Program-made: the position numbers and the translations under genes
DNA from: Thermoplasmata archaeon
Lineage (GTDB): Archaea; Thermoplasmatota; E2; UBA202; JdFR-43
Length of the DNA: 9,007 bases
Direction of reading: 5' to 3'
Assembly (NCBI GenBank): GCA_003650975.1
Contig: QMSU01000029.1
Location: forward strand, 1-9,007
In this document: piece by piece, positions 1 through 6,015 of the stretch
Layout: each line of letters opens with the position of its first letter
Position numbering within the stretch: position 1 is the stretch's first letter
Notes under the pieces: model-generated
What the model was told of the DNA's origin: nothing
Database searches by the model: none
What the model saw: the letters and a program-made list of their open reading frames with translations, nothing else

Positions 1-9
1 AACATTTGC

Positions 10-26
10 AAAAATTCATATGGGGG
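10..26 (+). promoter_or_regulatory. BRE/TATA promoter of the mbf1-yrdC-map operon
   Basis: An A-rich BRE-like stretch (10-14) is followed by the TATA-like element TTCATATG (15-22) and a G5 run. The TATA centre lies about 25 nt before the ATG at 44, the usual archaeal TATA-to-start-site distance, so the transcript is predicted to be leaderless or nearly so. The upstream in-frame ATG at 20 lies inside the TATA element and is therefore an unlikely start. The element closely resembles the tRNA-Lys promoter at 2219-2236. No transcript data are available. Confidence 0.6.
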
Positions 27-43
27 ATGGTAATGCACTATTA

Positions 44-499
44 ATGAAATGCGAAATTTGCGGCAGGGAAGCACATCTTCACAGGGCCCTTGTAGAGGGT
101 GTGGAAATGATGGTGTGCCAGGAATGCAGCAGATACGGCACCCCCATCGAGGAGAAAAAAAGAAAGGAGATGAAACCGAAAAAGAAGGTGATCCCTTATT
201 CCAGGGACGTATTCAAGAACATGGATCAGGTGCTCGTGTCTGACTGGGGCAAAAAAATTGCGCGGGCACGGGAGCAGAAGGGAATGACCAGAGAAGAACT
301 TGGTGCAAAGGTGGGTGAAAAAACAGTGACCATTGCAAAAATAGAAAATGAGGAGCTCCGTCCCCCGGATGAAACGGTGAAAAAAATAGAGAAGGAGCTG
401 GGGATTTCGCTTTTCCAGAAGGTGGAGGGAACTGTCGTCAGACGGGCGGGAGAACCCAAATCGCTCACCATTGGTGATTTACTCAAAAATGCAAAGTGA
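44..499 (+). CDS. mbf1: Archaeal multiprotein bridging factor 1 (Zn ribbon + HTH)
   Basis: The protein has 151 aa from the ATG at 44. An N-terminal zinc ribbon has C3-x2-C6 and C25-x2-C28. A basic Lys/Arg linker follows (about 36-50), then an XRE/Cro-type helix-turn-helix from W68 to about 125, with the SQ-like recognition-helix region around TVTIAKIENEELRP. A conserved tail ends in LTIGDLL. This Zn-ribbon/HTH order is characteristic of archaeal MBF1. The eukaryotic homologue bridges TBP and activators; the archaeal protein is linked to the transcription machinery and possibly the ribosome, with its precise role unsettled. I chose ATG 44 rather than 20 because the family begins with M-x-C-E-I-C and the upstream ATG sits in the TATA box. 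It is first in a three-gene operon, and its stop overlaps the next gene by 11 nt. Confidence 0.93.
   Translation: MKCEICGREAHLHRALVEGVEMMVCQECSRYGTPIEEKKRKEMKPKKKVIPYSRDVFKNMDQVLVSDWGKKIARAREQKGMTREELGAKVGEKTVTIAKIENEELRPPDETVKKIEKELGISLFQKVEGTVVRRAGEPKSLTIGDLLKNAK
473..479 (+). promoter_or_regulatory. Shine-Dalgarno GGTGATT for yrdC
   Basis: GGTGATT lies inside the end of mbf1 and matches the archaeal 16S anti-SD. It sits about 9 nt before the ATG at 489. It decides that start over the in-frame TTG at 471 and GTG at 474, which lie at or before the SD itself. Confidence 0.6.
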
Positions 500-1073
500 A
501 GTGGAACAGGCGAAACGGCTGCTGAGGGAGGGAAAGGCGGTGGTGTATCCCACCGACACACTCTATGGCCTCGGCGTCAATGCGCTCGATGAAGAGGCGG
601 TCAGGCATGTGTATGAGATAAAAAAGCGCCCGCATTCGCTTCCCCTTCCCATTGCTGTTTCAGGAATCGATGTCATGGACTCATATGCCCATATGAATGA
701 ACCTGCCCGCATCATTGCGCATCATTTTCTCCCCGGTGCCGTAACCCTGGTACTGAAGAAAAAACCCTCAATTCCGGATGCGGTGACACGGGAAACCGTG
801 GCCATCCGAATACCGGATAATCCAGTTGCCCTTCAGCTGGCACAGGAATTCCCCATCACCGCCACCAGCGCAAACCTGCACGGCGGTGAGGAGCCACGGA
901 GTATTGAAATGGCACGGAGGCAGCTGGGAAACAAGGTGGCACTTTATATAGAGGGAGGAACATTACACGGTGTGCCATCAACGGTGATCGATGTGTCAGA
1001 GGGCAGGGTGAAAATATTGCGGAAGGGAATGGTGAAGGAGGATGACATCTACCGATGTGTACGAGAACTATAG
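489..1073 (+). CDS. Threonylcarbamoyl-AMP synthase, short YrdC/Sua5 form
   Basis: This 194-aa YrdC-domain protein makes threonylcarbamoyl-AMP from Thr, bicarbonate and ATP. That is the donor used by Kae1/KEOPS for t6A at A37 of ANN-decoding tRNAs in the cytoplasm. Visible family motifs are YPTDTLYGLG (20-29), the KxR motif K45-x-R47 followed by P48, SAN (127-129), PSTVIDV (163-169) and ILRKG near the C-terminus. At 194 aa it is the short form, without the C-terminal Sua5 domain of the roughly 340-aa proteins. Its start overlaps mbf1 by 11 nt and its end overlaps map by 32 nt, so translational coupling is likely. tRNA-Lys(UUU), a classical t6A tRNA, is encoded about 1.2 kb downstream. That proximity is suggestive context only. 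A YciO-like paralogue cannot be fully excluded, but the KxR and SxN motifs favour an active synthase. Confidence 0.9.
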   Translation: MQSEVEQAKRLLREGKAVVYPTDTLYGLGVNALDEEAVRHVYEIKKRPHSLPLPIAVSGIDVMDSYAHMNEPARIIAHHFLPGAVTLVLKKKPSIPDAVTRETVAIRIPDNPVALQLAQEFPITATSANLHGGEEPRSIEMARRQLGNKVALYIEGGTLHGVPSTVIDVSEGRVKILRKGMVKEDDIYRCVREL

Positions 1074-1920
1074 GGCAGCGGGCAGGATTTCTCGTGAAGC
1101 CCTTGAAATCGGTGCAGACGCAATAAAAGAAGGAGTGCGCTACCGGGAAATCGTGGAAAGGGTGGAGCACCACATACATGAGAGCGGCGCATCGCTCGCC
1201 TTCCCGGTCAACATTGCGGTCAACAACGTGGCCGCCCATTTCACGCCCTCCGTGCACGACGATCTGGCATTTAAGCGAGGGGATGTGGTGAAGCTCGATG
1301 TGGGTGCCCATGTTGACGGATACATCGGTGACAATGCAAAAACGGTTGAGGTGGGAACCACCCGGCATGCGAAGCTGATGGAGGCAGCGGAACAGGCCCT
1401 CGGAGCGGCAATTCGCACTGTGCGTGCGGGAGTTACCGTGGGAGAGATTGGCAGGGTCATTGAGGATCAGATACGGAAATATGGGTTTGAGCCCATACGG
1501 AATCTCCAGGGGCACTCGCTGGAGCAGTACCGGCTTCATGCGGGACTTTCCATTCCGAACTTCCACACGAAAAACAATACCAAATTGAAATCGGGGCAGG
1601 TGATTGCCATCGAGCCCTTTGTAACCGACGGTGAGGGGTATGTCACTGATGCGGGCCTGAGCAACATTTACCGGGTGGCAAAAAAATCTGTCATGACCCG
1701 CCAGCTCTACAACGCCTTCCGCAATCTCCCCTTTGCCGAAAGCTGGATGTACCGGTTATATGGAGAGGAGACCTACAGAAAGCTCTCCTTTTTGATGAAG
1801 CGGAGAATGATCACACCCTATTTCAAACTCGTGGAGGTGAAGGGTGGCATGGTGGCGCAGGCAGAACATACCGTATATGTCACCGATGATGGGTGCGAAA
1901 TACTCACCCTCACAGAATAG
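1042..1920 (+). CDS. map: Methionine aminopeptidase, type II
   Basis: This 292-aa cytoplasmic metallopeptidase removes the initiator Met from nascent proteins. The pita-bread fold metal ligands are all identifiable: D86 and D97 (LDVGAHVDGYIGD, spaced 11), H158 in LQGHS, E191 in IAIEPF and E275 in QAEHT. The insertion of about 60 residues between E191 and E275, containing the SWMYRLYGEETYRKL region, is the type II hallmark. Length matches archaeal MetAP2 (about 290-300). The ATG at 1042 is preceded by GGTGA (1031-1035) with a 6-nt gap. The closer GGAGG abuts the ATG and would be too near. The start overlaps yrdC by 32 nt. It is the last gene of the operon, with a T6 tract 30 nt after the stop. 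No catalytic residue is missing. Confidence 0.95.
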   Translation: MTSTDVYENYRAAGRISREALEIGADAIKEGVRYREIVERVEHHIHESGASLAFPVNIAVNNVAAHFTPSVHDDLAFKRGDVVKLDVGAHVDGYIGDNAKTVEVGTTRHAKLMEAAEQALGAAIRTVRAGVTVGEIGRVIEDQIRKYGFEPIRNLQGHSLEQYRLHAGLSIPNFHTKNNTKLKSGQVIAIEPFVTDGEGYVTDAGLSNIYRVAKKSVMTRQLYNAFRNLPFAESWMYRLYGEETYRKLSFLMKRRMITPYFKLVEVKGGMVAQAEHTVYVTDDGCEILTLTE

Positions 1921-1950
1921 CATCTGTGGAATCTGCCGCATTTCGCTCCG

Positions 1951-1956
1951 TTTTTT
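1951..1956 (+). terminator. Oligo-T terminator after map
   Basis: There is a run of six T, 30 nt after the map stop, in an otherwise mixed sequence. Archaeal RNA polymerase terminates at such oligo-T tracts without needing a hairpin. A 6-bp inverted repeat (GAATCT 1929-1934, AGATTC 1960-1965) brackets it, but whether that helps is unclear. It is the only T run of six in the intergenic region. Confidence 0.5.
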
Positions 1957-2107
1957 CAGAGATTCGCAGTTGCCTGTTCCTTTGTTCTGATGGCACTGGT
2001 AAGATAAGAGAAGCAAAGAAGATGCACATTTTCATCTGAGTAAAACGGTGAAATACCATACTCATCTGGTGAAGTAGGTAACACTCTGATATGGATAAAA
2101 GAGAACA

Positions 2108-2145
2108 ATGGTTGCAAAACCATGGCGGGAGCTACCTTCCCTGCC
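2108..2145 (+). repeat. Two abutting hairpins, the first with a GCAA tetraloop
   Basis: Hairpin 1 pairs ATGGTT (2108-2113) with AACCAT (2118-2123) around the GNRA-type loop GCAA. Hairpin 2 follows with no spacer: GGC+GGGA (2124-2130) pairs with TCCC+GCC (2138-2141, 2143-2145), with T2142 bulged and a 7-nt loop. The pairing is read directly from the sequence. Whether it is transcribed or functional is unknown. Confidence 0.4.
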
Positions 2146-2152
2146 ACCCTTC

Positions 2153-2212
2153 ATAAGAACATGCGAGTACATAGAGTAGAGGGTAGCGATAGCTTGACAT
2201 CCTTGTTCTTAT
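2153..2212. repeat. 9-bp perfect inverted repeat upstream of the tRNA promoter
   Basis: ATAAGAACA (2153-2161) is the exact reverse complement of TGTTCTTAT (2204-2212), with 42 nt between them. The right arm ends 6 nt before the A-rich BRE of the tRNA-Lys promoter. It could be a closing stem of an RNA, a regulator site, or chance. Confidence 0.4.
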
Positions 2213-2217
2213 TATAG

Positions 2218-2236
2218 AAAAAATTTTATATGGGGG
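2218..2236 (+). promoter_or_regulatory. BRE/TATA promoter of tRNA-Lys
   Basis: Six A (2218-2223) form a BRE, followed by TTTTATAT (2224-2231) and a G5 run. The TATA centre is about 32 nt before the tRNA, so a start near 2253 would leave a leader of roughly 6-7 nt for RNase P to remove. This is the strongest TATA element in the window and is nearly identical to the mbf1 promoter. Confidence 0.75.
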
Positions 2237-2259
2237 TGCTTATTTGCAACACTGGGGCA

Positions 2260-2350
2260 GGGCCTGTAGCTCAGCTAGGTAGAGCATCTGGCTTTTAACC
2301 AGGTGGCCAGGGGTTCGAAATGCAGCGACACGAAAATCCCCTCAGGCCCG
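2260..2350 (+). tRNA. tRNA-Lys(UUU), interrupted by a 17-nt T-loop intron
   Basis: The acceptor stem GGGCCTG (2260-2266) pairs perfectly with CAGGCCC (2343-2349), followed by discriminator G2350. The D stem is GCTC/GAGC (2269-2272, 2282-2285) with GG at 18-19. The anticodon arm is 2287-2303, with loop CTTTTAA and anticodon TTT at 2294-2296. The variable loop is TGGCC. The T stem AGGGG/CCCCT (2309-2313, 2338-2342) is perfect but encloses 24 nt instead of 7. Removing 2320-2336 restores the consensus T-loop TTCGAAT and a 74-nt tRNA. CCA is not encoded. The anticodon loop is a standard 7 nt, so there is no canonical 37/38 intron. A37 after U36 fits a t6A substrate. It sits between the map and rpo operons with its own promoter. 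Confidence 0.93.
2320..2336 (+). other. Non-canonical tRNA intron at 59/60 (BHB motif)
   Basis: The outer helix is the T stem. The central 4-bp helix pairs TTCG (2314-2317, nt 54-57) with CGAA (2331-2334). The 3-nt bulges are AAA (2318-2320) and AAT (2335-2337). Cutting after the second nt of each bulge removes exactly 17 nt and leaves TTCGAA joined to T60. The inner helix is weak: only TG (2321-2322) with CA (2329-2330), closing a 6-nt loop. The geometry is the BHB recognised by archaeal splicing endonuclease. Confidence 0.9.
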
Positions 2351-2359
2351 CATTGACCC

Positions 2360-2373
2360 AAAAGTTAAAATAT
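2360..2373 (+). promoter_or_regulatory. BRE/TATA promoter of the rpoH-rpoB-rpoA1-rpoA2 operon
   Basis: AAAAG (2360-2364) and TTAAAATAT (2365-2373) form a BRE/TATA pair about 30 nt before the ATG at 2399, giving a leader of only a few nt. It starts 10 nt after the tRNA 3' end. The TATA end merges into a 14-bp palindrome. Confidence 0.6.
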
Positions 2374-2384
2374 GCCACGGCATA
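2371..2384. promoter_or_regulatory. 14-bp palindrome overlapping the rpoH TATA box (possible operator)
   Basis: TATGCCACGGCATA is a perfect 6-2-6 inverted repeat (TATGCC and GGCATA around AC). Its left arm is shared with the TATA element and its right arm ends 14 bp before the rpoH ATG. A dimeric regulator bound here would block TBP/TFB or RNAP. The operator role is inferred from position and symmetry only. Confidence 0.4.
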
Positions 2385-2398
2385 CTGTGGGGTATAAG

Positions 2399-2644
2399 AT
2401 GAAGAAGGAAGACATACAGAAGCATGAGCTTGTGCCATCTCATATTATTCTGAAGAAGGAAGAAGTGGAAAAACTCCTCAAAACATATCACATAACGAAG
2501 GCCCAGCTGCCTCGCATCCTTATTGACGACCCGGTGGTGGTTGCCATAGGGGCAAAGGAAGGCGATGTTCTCAAAATAATCAGAAAAAGCCCCACTGCTG
2601 GCATAAGCGTTTCGTATAGGGTGGTGAGTAAGGCGGTATTATGA
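2399..2644 (+). CDS. rpoH: RNA polymerase subunit H (RpoH, Rpb5 C-terminal homologue)
   Basis: This 81-aa protein is homologous to the C-terminal domain of eukaryotic Rpb5. It sits in the lower jaw of archaeal RNA polymerase near incoming DNA. Family signatures are HELVP near the N-terminus, [15 protein letters not shown] in the middle, and [14 protein letters not shown]...YRVV at the end. The length fits the usual 75-85 aa. I chose ATG 2399 over the in-frame ATG at 2372. The latter overlaps the TATA box and the palindrome and would add nine residues absent from the family. It is the first gene of the polymerase operon. Its TGA overlaps the rpoB ATG in an ATGA arrangement, indicating translational coupling. 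This position directly before rpoB is a conserved archaeal order. Confidence 0.95.
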   Translation: MKKEDIQKHELVPSHIILKKEEVEKLLKTYHITKAQLPRILIDDPVVVAIGAKEGDVLKIIRKSPTAGISVSYRVVSKAVL

Positions 2645-5600
2645 AAGAGGCAATAGATGCATTTTATAGGGAAAGGAGTATAGTCAATCATCAGCTAGCT
2701 TCAATGAACGATTTTCTGAACAGACGACTTCACGAAATTGTGAACTCCACGAGAATTGGGGAAGGGGAATCTCTTGAAAGAGGATATATACACCCGGAGA
2801 TAGAGGGATACAAGGTCAAACTCCGAAAAGTGAGGGTGGGAAGACCGATGGTGAAGGAAGCAACCGGTGAGGAGCACTATATCACCCCGATGGAAGCACG
2901 GCTGCGCGATCTGACGTATGAATCCCCAGTGTTCCTGGAATTCGTCCCGGTCATTGACGGCAAGGTGAGGGATGAACTTGCGGAAGAGGCAAAAATCGGC
3001 AATCTTCCCATCATGATCCGTTCGAGTAAATGCAACATCTCCAGAGAAATTCTCGAGGAGGAAGCGGGAAGGAAATTAAACGATGATGAGTATGAACGAA
3101 AGCTCATAGAACTGCAGGAGGACCCGCTGGATCCCGGTGGCTATTTCATCATAAACGGGACAGAAAGAGTGCTCATAACCCTGGAAGACCTGGCATCCAA
3201 CCGGGTGCTGGTGGAAAGGGCAAACAGATACGGTTATGAGGTTGAAACTGCCCAGGTATTTTCTCAGAAGGAGGGATTCAGAAGCCTCATTGTGGTGGAG
3301 AAGAAGAAGGACGGCATTTTAATGACCACCCTCCCAAATGTGGCGGGGCAGGTCTCACTCATCATACTGCTGAAGGCTCTCGGCCTGGACAACCCCACCA
3401 TATTCGACAACATGGCATCCTACCCGGAGACAGAGGTGTTCGTACTCGCCAATCTCGAGGCATGCGAGGAGGAGCATGGCGTCACCAATGAGGAGGAAGC
3501 AATAGATTTCATCGGGAAAAAGATAGCGGGAGGACAGGCAAAGGAGTATCGAAGGGAGCGGGTCAAGGAACTCCTCGACAGAACGATACTTCCCCACCTG
3601 GGAAACGAGACCGGAGACAGAATAAGGAAAGGAATATTCCTTGCCAGAATGGGCGAGGCGGTACTGGAACTCGCTCTCGGATACCGGAGTGAGGATGACA
3701 AGGACCACTATGCCAACAAACGCCTCAAGCTTGCCGGCGATCTGATGGAGGACCTGTTCAGGGTTGCCTTTGTGGCGCTGTGCAAGGATTTGAAATATCA
3801 GCTCGAGCGCCTGTATGCGCGCGGAAAGGACCTGGAGGAACTGAAAATCAAACCCTACGTGCGACAGGACGTATTCAACCAGCGCATTCATCACGCCATG
3901 GCCACCGGCAACTGGGTGGGTGGCCGGACGGGCGTAAGCCAGCTTCTTGACAGGACATCCAATCTCTCCACCATAAGCCATCTGAGAAGAATCACCTCGC
4001 CCCTCACGCGTTCACAGCCCCATTTCGAGGCGAGAGACCTGCATTCCACCCACTGGGGGCGCCTCTGTCCCAATGAGACACCGGAAGGTCCGAACTGTGG
4101 GCTGGTGAAGAATCTTGCACTTGCTGTTGAAATTTCAGAGGGATATCCCGAGGAGAAGGTGGAGCGAGGACTGAAAAAGCTCGGTGTCATGGAAGTGAGG
4201 AAGGGTCTGAAGGGCGCCCGGGTGTATCTCAACGGTGATTTGATAGGAATACATCCTGATGGGAAGAAACTTGCCGAGGAGATACGGGAGAAGAGAAGAA
4301 AGGGCGAAATTGACAAGGAAATCAATGTATGTTATTACGAGGACAGCAATGATGTGGTGGTGAACTGTGATCCCGGAAGGGTGCGCAGACCTCTTTTCAT
4401 TGTCAAAAACGGAAAGTTGCTCTATACAAAGGAACTGAGCGAGAAAGTAAAGAAACATGAACTCTCATGGAGCGACCTCATCAATATGGGAATCATTGAA
4501 TATATCGATACTGAAGAGGAAGAAAATGCTTATGTGGCACTGAATGAAGAGGACATAACGCCGGAGCACACGCACAAGGAACTTGATCCTCTCTGCATTC
4601 TCGGCATAGGGGCAAGCCTTGTTCCCTACGCAGAGCACAATGCCTCTCCCCGTATTACCATGGGTGCAGGGATGGGGAAGCAGTCTCTCGGCTTTGCCGC
4701 TGCCAATTACCGGAAGAGGCCGGACACCAGAGGCCATCTTATGCACTATCCACAGGTTCCCATTGTGAAAACACATTCAACCGAATACATTAACTTTCCA
4801 CGGCGTGCAGCCGGACAGAATTTCGTGGTGGCAGTCATCAGCTTCCATGGCTACAACATGGAGGATTCTCTGATAATGAACCGCGCCTCCATAGACAGGG
4901 GGCTGGGGAGAAGCACCTTTTTCAGAACATACTCGGCAGAAGAACAGCGTTATCCGGGAGGGCAGGAGGACCATTTTGAGATACCTGACCCGGAATGCAG
5001 GGGCGTACGGAGCGAGGAGGCCTACAACCATCTTGCCGAAGACGGCATCATCACCCCTGAATGCAAGGTGGTGGGTGGAGATGTGCTGGTAGGCAAAACA
5101 TCGCCGCCCCGTTTCCTTGAAGAGCCCACAGACGTGCTTGCCCCCCAGAAAAGAAGAGAGACATCCATCACCGTGCGGCACGGTGAACGAGGATTCGTGG
5201 ATACCGTCGTCCTTTCGGAAACGCTCAATGGAGCGCGGATGGTCAAGATAAAGGCACGGGATGAGAGAATCCCTGAACTCGGTGACAAATTTGCGTCAAA
5301 GCACGGGCAGAAGGGTGTGCTCGGATTAATTGTAAACCCGGAGGACATGCCATTCACCGAAGACGGCATCATTCCCGACCTGATAATCAATCCTCACGCC
5401 ATTCCCAGCAGAATGACCGTGGGTCACGTGCTGGAAATGATAGGAGGCAAGGTGGGATCCTTTGAGGGTAGGTTCGTGGACGGTACACCCTTCTCTGGAG
5501 AACCGGAAAAGGTACTGAGAGAGGCACTGGTGAAAAATGGCTACAAACACAACGGGAGAGAGGTTCTCTACGACGGGGAGACGGGACGAATGTATGTCGC

Positions 5601-6015
5601 TGACATCTTTGTAGGTGTCATCTACTACCAGAAGCTCCACCACATGGTGGCCGGCAAAATGCATGCCCGCAGCAGGGGACCCGTGCAGATCCTCACCCGC
5701 CAGCCCACAGAGGGGCGTGCGAGGGAGGGCGGCCTGCGATTCGGAGAAATGGAGCGGGACTGCCTGATAGGGCATGGCGCATCCATGACCATAAAGGAGA
5801 GACTGCTGGAGGAATCCGATCTGACGGTACAGTACGTGTGCGAAAATTGCGGGCACATCGCCTTCAAAACAAGGAGAGGCTTTCTGAAATGTCTGATATG
5901 CGGGGATGATGCAAAAATATCCCCTGTGGAAATGAGCTATGCATTCAAACTCCTCATTGAGGAACTGCAGTCGCTCACCATAGGACCGAAGTTAATGCTG
6001 CGGAGGCTGATATAA
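2641..6015 (+). CDS. rpoB: RNA polymerase subunit B, undivided (Rpb2/beta homologue)
   Basis: The second-largest RNAP subunit, 1124 aa, forms one side of the active-centre cleft. Visible landmarks are the N-terminal segment typical of archaeal B subunits (about 8-26); the fork-loop region [11 protein letters not shown] (445-455) running into [18 protein letters not shown] (471-489); [14 protein letters not shown] (about 737-750), whose ED contacts the active-site metal/[15 protein letters not shown] (881-892) with the conserved lysines; KMHARSRGP (1006-1014) and [21 protein letters not shown] (about 1019-1040); and a C-terminal zinc ribbon C1067-x2-C1070...C1084-x2-C1087. The chain is continuous, with no B''/B' split, intein or frameshift. 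The ATG overlaps the rpoH stop (ATGA), with GGTGA at 2623-2627. The stop TAA abuts the rpoA1 ATG directly. Confidence 0.98.
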   Translation: MKEAIDAFYRERSIVNHQLASMNDFLNRRLHEIVNSTRIGEGESLERGYIHPEIEGYKVKLRKVRVGRPMVKEATGEEHYITPMEARLRDLTYESPVFLEFVPVIDGKVRDELAEEAKIGNLPIMIRSSKCNISREILEEEAGRKLNDDEYERKLIELQEDPLDPGGYFIINGTERVLITLEDLASNRVLVERANRYGYEVETAQVFSQKEGFRSLIVVEKKKDGILMTTLPNVAGQVSLIILLKALGLDNPTIFDNMASYPETEVFVLANLEACEEEHGVTNEEEAIDFIGKKIAGGQAKEYRRERVKELLDRTILPHLGNETGDRIRKGIFLARMGEAVLELALGYRSEDDKDHYANKRLKLAGDLMEDLFRVAFVALCKDLKYQLERLYARGKDLEELKIKPYVRQDVFNQRIHHAMATGNWVGGRTGVSQLLDRTSNLSTISHLRRITSPLTRSQPHFEARDLHSTHWGRLCPNETPEGPNCGLVKNLALAVEISEGYPEEKVERGLKKLGVMEVRKGLKGARVYLNGDLIGIHPDGKKLAEEIREKRRKGEIDKEINVCYYEDSNDVVVNCDPGRVRRPLFIVKNGKLLYTKELSEKVKKHELSWSDLINMGIIEYIDTEEEENAYVALNEEDITPEHTHKELDPLCILGIGASLVPYAEHNASPRITMGAGMGKQSLGFAAANYRKRPDTRGHLMHYPQVPIVKTHSTEYINFPRRAAGQNFVVAVISFHGYNMEDSLIMNRASIDRGLGRSTFFRTYSAEEQRYPGGQEDHFEIPDPECRGVRSEEAYNHLAEDGIITPECKVVGGDVLVGKTSPPRFLEEPTDVLAPQKRRETSITVRHGERGFVDTVVLSETLNGARMVKIKARDERIPELGDKFASKHGQKGVLGLIVNPEDMPFTEDGIIPDLIINPHAIPSRMTVGHVLEMIGGKVGSFEGRFVDGTPFSGEPEKVLREALVKNGYKHNGREVLYDGETGRMYVADIFVGVIYYQKLHHMVAGKMHARSRGPVQILTRQPTEGRAREGGLRFGEMERDCLIGHGASMTIKERLLEESDLTVQYVCENCGHIAFKTRRGFLKCLICGDDAKISPVEMSYAFKLLIEELQSLTIGPKLMLRRLI

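Larger units (their letters stand above)
1921..2217. other. Intergenic region without a convincing gene; several hairpins
   Basis: I find no supported coding gene on either strand. ORFs here are short and have no recognisable motifs. Besides the T6 tract, the stretch holds a 5-bp hairpin (AGATG 2020-2024, CATCT 2033-2037), two imperfect tandem units starting with GGTGAA (2047-2067, 2068-2087), two adjacent hairpins (2108-2145) and a 9-bp inverted repeat (2153-2161, 2204-2212). An uncharacterised structured RNA, or DNA elements upstream of the tRNA promoter, are both possible. I could not match it to a known RNA family. Confidence 0.6.

Noticed and set aside
1756..2147. Minus-strand ORFs of 86 and 63 codons over the map 3' end and intergenic region
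   Set aside because: No family resemblance and no promoter or SD. One is largely antisense to map, and the other overlaps the hairpin region.
2091..2156. 21-codon plus-strand ORF in the intergenic region
   Set aside because: It is short, lacks a well-placed SD or TATA, and coincides with the hairpins that explain its sequence better. Chance occurrence is likely.
2292..2298. Possible canonical 37/38 intron in the tRNA
   Set aside because: The anticodon loop is a normal 7 nt (CTTTTAA) between paired stems, so there is no insertion there.
2309..2342. T-loop insertion as sequencing error or decayed tRNA pseudogene
   Set aside because: All stems are perfectly paired, and the 17-nt insert has exact BHB geometry that restores a consensus T-loop. 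An error or decay would not be expected to produce that.
2372..2398. Earlier in-frame start for rpoH at 2372
   Set aside because: This ATG lies inside the TATA/palindrome element, and the nine extra residues do not match the family.
2641..6015. Split rpoB'' / rpoB' genes or an intein in rpoB
   Set aside because: The frame is continuous for 1124 codons of normal family length, with no internal stop-start junction and no extra intein-sized insertion.
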